A stretch of 19,529 bases of DNA from assembly GCA_036558305.1 (NCBI GenBank), contig DATBFX010000587.1, forward strand, positions 1 through 19,529, read 5' to 3'. Under the pieces are notes generated by a model, which searched no databases, was not told where the DNA came from, and saw only the letters and a list, made by a program, of their open reading frames with translations. A program made the position numbers and the translations under genes. Origin of the DNA: DATBFX01 sp036558305 (GTDB taxonomy: Bacteria > Chloroflexota > Chloroflexia > Thermomicrobiales > UBA6265). Shown here piece after piece: positions 15,861 to 19,529 of this stretch (position 1 is the first letter of the stretch; each line of letters opens with the position of its first letter).

Positions 15861-16616
15861 TCACTGGCGGTCGCCGGCAAACGCGACCACGGTGGCGCTC
15901 AGCGTACCGAACGTGACCTCGTCGCCGGTCTTGACCGGCGATTGGGCGCGCACGCTCTTGCCGTTGATGCGGGTTCCGTTCGTGCTGTTGAGGTCGACGA
16001 GGCGAAGGGTGTCGTCGACGTATTCGAAGCGGGCGTGGTGGCGGGAAACGTCGCCCGATTCCAGGACGATGTCGTTGTCCAGGGCGCGACCGAGGGTCGT
16101 CACCGACTTGCGGATCACGAATTCTTGCCCCGCCTGGTTCCCGCTCACGAACTTGAGTCGCACCGGCGTCATCCCGCTTGTTTCGCGGATCACCCGGTAG
16201 AGTTCCGTCCGCTGCACCGCCTCCTGCTCCTCGCGACCGAAGTCCGGCCGGTCGGCGATGGCGGCCGTGACCTGGATCGCGCGGCGAGGGATGGTCTCGT
16301 CGCCGATGATCTGGACCCGCATCCGGTCGATGATCGAGAAGCCGCGGTCGGCGGCGAGGTCGTTGAGCCAGGCCTCCATCTGCCGGCAGAGGGCGGGGAC
16401 GAAGTCGACGAAGAGGACCATGTCCTGCGGGTGCATCGCCACGCGGTAGTCGTTGGGGACGAGGGTCGAGTCGACCGAGACGACCTGGTTCGAGATCATC
16501 GCCCGTTCCAACTTGCGGCCGATCTCGGCCGGCTGGACCGGACTCCGAAACAAGCGCCCGACGGAACCTTCCATCAGGTGCTCGAACGATTGCTCGAACC
16601 GATCGAGGATGTTCAC
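15861..16616 (-). CDS. FhaA-like protein: DUF3662 + C-terminal FHA domain
   Basis: This 251-residue cytosolic protein has an N-terminal DUF3662 domain (about 1-120: ILDRFEQSFEHLMEGSVGRLFRS...VQPAEIGRKLERAM) and an FHA domain (about 155-246). Conserved FHA residues are present: TLGRALDNDIVL (174-185), SRHHARFEY (191-199) and DLNSTNGTRING (208-219). The family prototype FhaA of Mycobacterium binds phosphorylated MviN and affects peptidoglycan synthesis. I set the start at the GTG at 16616 because family members begin just before the LDRFE motif, and because a near-consensus promoter at 16657-16685 overlaps the longer TTG start at 16685. The binding site is weak. It is probably the first gene of a leftward operon. 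Confidence 0.9.
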   Translation of the reverse strand: MNILDRFEQSFEHLMEGSVGRLFRSPVQPAEIGRKLERAMISNQVVSVDSTLVPNDYRVAMHPQDMVLFVDFVPALCRQMEAWLNDLAADRGFSIIDRMRVQIIGDETIPRRAIQVTAAIADRPDFGREEQEAVQRTELYRVIRETSGMTPVRLKFVSGNQAGQEFVIRKSVTTLGRALDNDIVLESGDVSRHHARFEYVDDTLRLVDLNSTNGTRINGKSVRAQSPVKTGDEVTFGTLSATVVAFAGDRQ

Positions 16617-16656
16617 CCACCGTATCCGATCGCCGTATGCCGCTCCACCGCCGCCG

Positions 16657-16685
16657 ATTATAGGTGGCCCCGAAAGACCGGGCAA
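16657..16685 (-). promoter_or_regulatory. Promoter of the FHA-FHA-VanW-glycosyltransferase run
   Basis: On the minus strand TTGCCC (16685-16680) is followed after exactly 17 bases by a perfect TATAAT (16662-16657). Transcription should begin near 16650, leaving a leader of about 35 bases before the GTG at 16616. Confidence 0.7.
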
Positions 16686-16734
16686 TGAACCGAGGTCATG
16701 GTTTAACCCCGACGTCGAGATCGCGGTCGGGCGG

Positions 16735-17634
16735 TCAGCCGGCCGGCTCGTCGAATCGCAGGTAGCCGGCAGGCAGAAACCGAACGACGAGGTTCATCGC
16801 CTGGACAGCCGCGTAGACCTCTAGGGCGAAAGGCAGATAGCCGCCGTAACCGAGGATAGGCATTTCGAACAACTTCGGATGACCGACGTACGGGACGTGA
16901 TAGACCCACTTCGGCATCGACCAATAGTTCCACATCTCCCAAAACAGACCGCACGTGATCCCGGCCAGGCCGAGGGCGACCACGGTGTCCCACCGGCCTC
17001 GCGCGACCTGGGCGCCGATCGAGCGGCCGCCGAGGAGGTGCGCCACCGGATCGAGCACGAAAAAGAGACCGAGCCAGACCAGGGGAAATGCCTGCCGCGG
17101 GAACGCCATCACCAGCGCCAGCATCAGCAGACCGAGCGCGGCGAATCCGAGGAGCCCTCGCCGCGACGGGGCGATTCGTCGCCGGCGCCCGAGTCTCCGG
17201 GGAAGACCGGTGGTCGAGAAGAGTTCGGCGGTTTCGAACAGCGCCGGCACGACGGTGGCAAAGGAGATCGAAGCAGAGAGGTGCTGTTCGACGAAGCCGA
17301 TTTCTCGGGGACGCAGGTATTGCCAATTGCCAAGCCGGGCGTTGAGGGCCTCGTACAACCACCAGAGCGGAATCGAGACCAGAAACAACGCGAGGAAGTG
17401 CGGCAAACTCCGCTTCAGCAGCGAAGTCCCGGTCCGTCGCTCGACCAGACCGTCGACGGTGAGGATGTAGCCGAGCCAGAGCGGGAAGAAGCTGTACTCG
17501 GCGAGGATCGCCGGACCGAACCAGGCGACTGGCCAGGCGATCGCAACGAACGCGAGGCCCGCGAAAAATTGGTGAGGAACGCGAGTGATTGACGGAAACG
17601 CTGTTCGAGTCAACGGGCGGGTTGAAGTGAGCAT
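16735..17634 (-). CDS. Multipass membrane protein of unknown function
   Basis: I do not recognise this 299-residue protein as a characterised family. It has seven or eight hydrophobic segments (about 23-43, 46-62, 77-95, 118-136, 160-178, 182-202, 217-236 and 259-286). Conserved-looking polar or aromatic stretches lie between them: WWLYEALNARLGNWQYL (90-106), EQHLSAS (116-122), LDPVAHLLGGRS (194-205), FWEMWNYWSMPKWVYHVPYV (231-250) and GHPKLFEMPILGYGGYLPF (251-269). Charged residues inside helices (the Glu of FWEMWNYW, the Glu of YEALN) suggest an enzyme or transporter core rather than a simple anchor. A carotenoid- or lipid-modifying enzyme is a guess only. The ATG at 17634 has AGGA five bases upstream. 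The frame is open far upstream but that extension overlaps rpe and is spurious. Confidence 0.85.
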   Translation of the reverse strand: MLTSTRPLTRTAFPSITRVPHQFFAGLAFVAIAWPVAWFGPAILAEYSFFPLWLGYILTVDGLVERRTGTSLLKRSLPHFLALFLVSIPLWWLYEALNARLGNWQYLRPREIGFVEQHLSASISFATVVPALFETAELFSTTGLPRRLGRRRRIAPSRRGLLGFAALGLLMLALVMAFPRQAFPLVWLGLFFVLDPVAHLLGGRSIGAQVARGRWDTVVALGLAGITCGLFWEMWNYWSMPKWVYHVPYVGHPKLFEMPILGYGGYLPFALEVYAAVQAMNLVVRFLPAGYLRFDEPAG

Positions 17635-17688
17635 CAATCCTGTGATCTGGGAGCTTCTGAGCCAGTGCGGCGCACCGCCGCGGCGACG

Positions 17689-17717
17689 AGTATAGTGCGC
17701 ACGCGAGGCTCTGACGA
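17689..17717 (-). promoter_or_regulatory. Possible promoter of the membrane protein gene
   Basis: Minus-strand TCGTCA (17717-17712, four of six) and TATACT (17694-17689, five of six) are spaced by 17 bases, about 55 bases before the ATG. The -35 lies inside the inverted-repeat element. The plus strand of 17691-17696 also reads TATAGT, a possible -10 for rpe, but without a -35. Confidence 0.45.
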
Positions 17718-17817
17718 AAGAGGTCCTTCGCTGGCGCTCGGGGTGGTCGGTTTGGGAGCACTCCTCAATTGAGCATCCTGAGCGAAGCGAAGGACCTCTC
17801 TCGGAACGTATGCGCAC
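17695..17817. repeat. Imperfect 123-bp inverted repeat (dispersed-element-like)
   Basis: The outer ends pair GTGCGCA (17695-17701) with TGCGCAC (17811-17817). The arms share GAGGTCCTTCGCT followed by CGCTC and a looser GGGGTG/AGGATG stretch. The right arm reads CATCCTGAGCGAAGCGAAGG. A perfect palindrome CTCAATTGAG (17764-17773) lies toward the right arm. The arms differ by small gaps. No coding frame is supported inside. From memory, the right-arm sequence resembles an intergenic repeat seen in many Chloroflexota genomes. Confidence 0.72.
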
Positions 17818-17829
17818 GAGGGAGAGGAC

Positions 17830-18498
17830 TTGGTCCACCATGCCGTTCGTCTTGGCCCATCGATTCTGACGGCCGATCTCCTCAAATTGGGCGAGCAGAT
17901 CGCGGAAGCCGAGGCGGCCGGGGTCGACTTCATCCACCTGGACGTCATGGACGGCCGGTTTGTCCCCAACATCAGCTTCGGCTTGCCCGTCCTCGAATCG
18001 CTCCGGACCGCGACGAAGCTGCCGATCGATGTCCACTTGATGATCGTCGAACCGGAGCGGTACGCGACGCGCTTCGTCGAGGCCGGTGCCGACTTCGTGA
18101 CGGTTCACGTCGAAGCGTGCCGCCACCTCCACGGGACGTTGCAGGCAATCGCCGCGGCCGGTGCCACGCCGAGCGTCACGCTGAACCCCGCGACGCCGCT
18201 CGTCAGCCTCGAAGAGGTCTTGCCCATCGTCGGCCAGGTGCTCGTCATGAGCGTCAACCCCGGATACGGCGGGCAGACGTTCATTCCCTCGACGCTGAAC
18301 AAGATCGCCCGGCTGCGCGCGATGATCGACGATCGAAACCCCACTTGCCGCCTTGAAGTCGACGGCGGCGTCAAAGCCGGGAACATCGGCCGGGTGGTTG
18401 AGGCCGGCGCCGACACGATCGTCGCCGGGTCGGCCATCTTCGGCCCGGACGCATCGGTTGCCGACTCGGTCGCCGCCCTGCGCGCGGCAATCGACTGA
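17830..18498 (+). CDS. rpe: Ribulose-phosphate 3-epimerase
   Basis: This 222-residue TIM-barrel enzyme interconverts ribulose-5-phosphate and xylulose-5-phosphate in the pentose phosphate pathway. The family motifs are complete: GPSILTADLLKLGEQ (9-23), DFIHLDVMDGRFVPN (33-47) with metal and catalytic His36 and Asp38, DVHLMI (67-72) with His69, MSVNPGYGGQTFIPS (140-154), LEVDGGVK (175-182) with catalytic Asp178, and the phosphate-binding VAGSAIFG (198-205). I chose the TTG at 17830 because GGAGAGG (17821-17827) lies just before it and the protein then begins a few residues ahead of the PSIL motif, as usual. Its leader is largely the inverted-repeat element. It converges on the MFS gene with seven bases between stops. 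Confidence 0.97.
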   Translation: MVHHAVRLGPSILTADLLKLGEQIAEAEAAGVDFIHLDVMDGRFVPNISFGLPVLESLRTATKLPIDVHLMIVEPERYATRFVEAGADFVTVHVEACRHLHGTLQAIAAAGATPSVTLNPATPLVSLEEVLPIVGQVLVMSVNPGYGGQTFIPSTLNKIARLRAMIDDRNPTCRLEVDGGVKAGNIGRVVEAGADTIVAGSAIFGPDASVADSVAALRAAID

Positions 18499-18505
18499 TC
18501 CCCAC

Positions 18506-19529
18506 CTACGGGCCGGGCGCGATCGCTTCGGCCGGCTGTTGGTCCGCGGTCTCTTCAGACCGGTCGATCGCGCGCGTTCGGGCACGCATCGACGCGACCG
18601 GGATCAGGGCGAGCAGGGCCAGCACCGCCGCCAGCAGGAACGTCTCCCGCACGACCTTGAGACTCAGTGGTACCGCGTAGTCCTGGATAAACTGGGTCTG
18701 CCGCAGGAAGAACTCGGCCGTCGTTTCGCCCGGTTTCTGGATCACGGGCGGCAGGCGGTCGGTCAGCGTTTGCAGGCGATGGACCCCGACGGCGGTGAGC
18801 GTCGAAATCCCGATCGTCATCCCCAGGAGTCGAAACAGGATGGCAAAGGCCGCGGCGACGCCCCGATCTGCCTCCTTGGCGGCATCGATCACCTGGGCGC
18901 CGATCGGCGCGACGACGAGGCCGAAACCCATCCCGGCGATCAGCAGTCCCGGGATCATCCGGAGGTAATGGTCCTCCGTCATTCCCACCCAGAGCGCAAT
19001 GTAGCCCAACACGACCAGCAGCAGTCCGAGCGTTGCCGTCCGGCGCTCGCCGTACCGCCTTGCCGCCAATCCGCCGGCGAAGGAGAGGGCGGCGATGGCG
19101 ATCGTGAACGGAGCGAGGAGATAGGCGCTGACGGTGCTGATCTGATCCTGGTCGACCAGCAGGGCGACGACGACGGGCACGTCGACGACGGCGACGATGA
19201 GCGCCGCGCCAACGAGAAAGTTGGCGACGATGCCGGTGACGAACGGGCGGGCACCGAACAGGTCCGGCGACAGGATCGGATTGGAGGCACGCCGTTCCCA
19301 GAGGACGAATAGAACAAGCAGCACGAGCCCGCCGGCGATCAAAGGAACAAGACCACCGGCGAGCGGGTTTTTCGTCCCCCCCAGCGCGCGCATCGCCGAA
19401 CCCTGCGACAACCCGACTTCGCCGCCCGCGGACAGCCCGAGGTTAACGAGGAGCAGACCGCTGCCGAGGAGGAGCGTGCCGGGCAAATCGAGTCTTCGGA
19501 AACCGCCAGAGCGCGCGCTCTGCCCACCC
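18506..19529 (-). CDS. MFS multidrug transporter, DHA2 (EmrB/QacA) type, C-terminal part
   Basis: The frame stays open to the right edge, so the N-terminal half lies beyond the window; about 340 residues are visible. The first visible residues read GGQSARSGGFRRLDLPGTLLLG, where the LDLPG stretch is the central-loop motif that precedes the seventh helix of 14-helix DHA2 transporters. About eight further hydrophobic segments follow. A loop contains RRASNPILSPDLF, another typical DHA2 feature, and GLLIAGMGFGLVVAPIG resembles the family's later motif. The end is a hydrophilic tail (RTRAIDRSEETADQ...). Known role: proton-driven export of drugs or other compounds. A TTG at 19486 is not a true start because the homologous frame continues upstream. 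Substrate unknown. Confidence 0.9.
   Translation of the reverse strand, partial: GGQSARSGGFRRLDLPGTLLLGSGLLLVNLGLSAGGEVGLSQGSAMRALGGTKNPLAGGLVPLIAGGLVLLVLFVLWERRASNPILSPDLFGARPFVTGIVANFLVGAALIVAVVDVPVVVALLVDQDQISTVSAYLLAPFTIAIAALSFAGGLAARRYGERRTATLGLLLVVLGYIALWVGMTEDHYLRMIPGLLIAGMGFGLVVAPIGAQVIDAAKEADRGVAAAFAILFRLLGMTIGISTLTAVGVHRLQTLTDRLPPVIQKPGETTAEFFLRQTQFIQDYAVPLSLKVVRETFLLAAVLALLALIPVASMRARTRAIDRSEETADQQPAEAIAPGP

Noticed and set aside
16617..16685. Longer FhaA-like protein starting at TTG 16685
   Set aside because: The TTG lies inside the -35 box of a near-consensus promoter, so that codon would not be transcribed. The family start is just before LDRFE.
17635..18585. Upstream extension of the membrane protein frame to 616 codons
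   Set aside because: The extension runs antisense through rpe, lacks hydrophobic segments and precedes a good start with AGGA at 17634.
18353..19312. Plus-strand frame of 319 codons opposite the MFS transporter
   Set aside because: It is antisense and made of Arg/Asp/Gly-rich sequence, while the minus strand encodes clear DHA2 membrane segments.
1..19529. CRISPR arrays, prophage or defence genes
   Set aside because: No regularly spaced direct repeats, Cas-like proteins, phage structural genes or toxin-antitoxin pairs were seen on either strand.

Overview
The window is a GC-rich chromosomal segment from a bacterium that looks like a member of the Chloroflexota, most likely a Thermomicrobia or Sphaerobacter-type organism. 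That placement is an inference. It rests on the GC-rich codon use with frequent GTG and TTG starts, a ComEC with the SGSNIALVV-type competence motif, a FhaA/FhaB pair otherwise typical of Actinobacteria, a VanW protein with peptidoglycan-binding repeats, and a DUF512 radical-SAM protein. A deep-branching actinobacterium is the main alternative. Almost all of the sequence is housekeeping or envelope genes. I see no CRISPR array, phage, plasmid or defence island.

Left part (1-6273): the 3' end of mutS2 runs rightward and a complete mfd runs leftward, so the two genes converge. A complete IS4-type insertion sequence of about 1.45 kb with 52-nt imperfect terminal inverted repeats sits exactly between their stop codons.

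Middle (6274-8704): comEA and comEC, the DNA-uptake genes, are transcribed rightward, divergent from mfd. They are followed by tRNA-Glu(TTC), which has its own promoter and a clear intrinsic terminator. ComEC ends without a metallo-beta-lactamase domain.

8744-12553: a small leftward orphan gene with a strong ribosome binding site diverges from a sugar-nucleotidyltransferase gene. That gene overlaps prmA by ATGA. A terminator-like hairpin separates prmA from the PDZ/radical-SAM/DUF512 gene.

12557-16685: a leftward four-gene run reads FhaA-like (DUF3662 + FHA), FhaB/FipA-like (membrane-anchored FHA), VanW-family membrane protein and family-2 glycosyltransferase. A near-consensus promoter (TTGCCC-17-TATAAT) precedes it. 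The content suggests phosphothreonine-responsive control of envelope assembly. No kinase lies in the window. This is the most system-like cluster present.

Right end (16735-19529): an uncharacterised multipass membrane protein (leftward) diverges from rpe (rightward). The roughly 195-bp gap between them is mostly a 123-bp imperfect inverted repeat that resembles a dispersed intergenic element and carries promoter-like boxes. Finally, the C-terminal part of a DHA2-type MFS drug transporter runs leftward from beyond the right edge.
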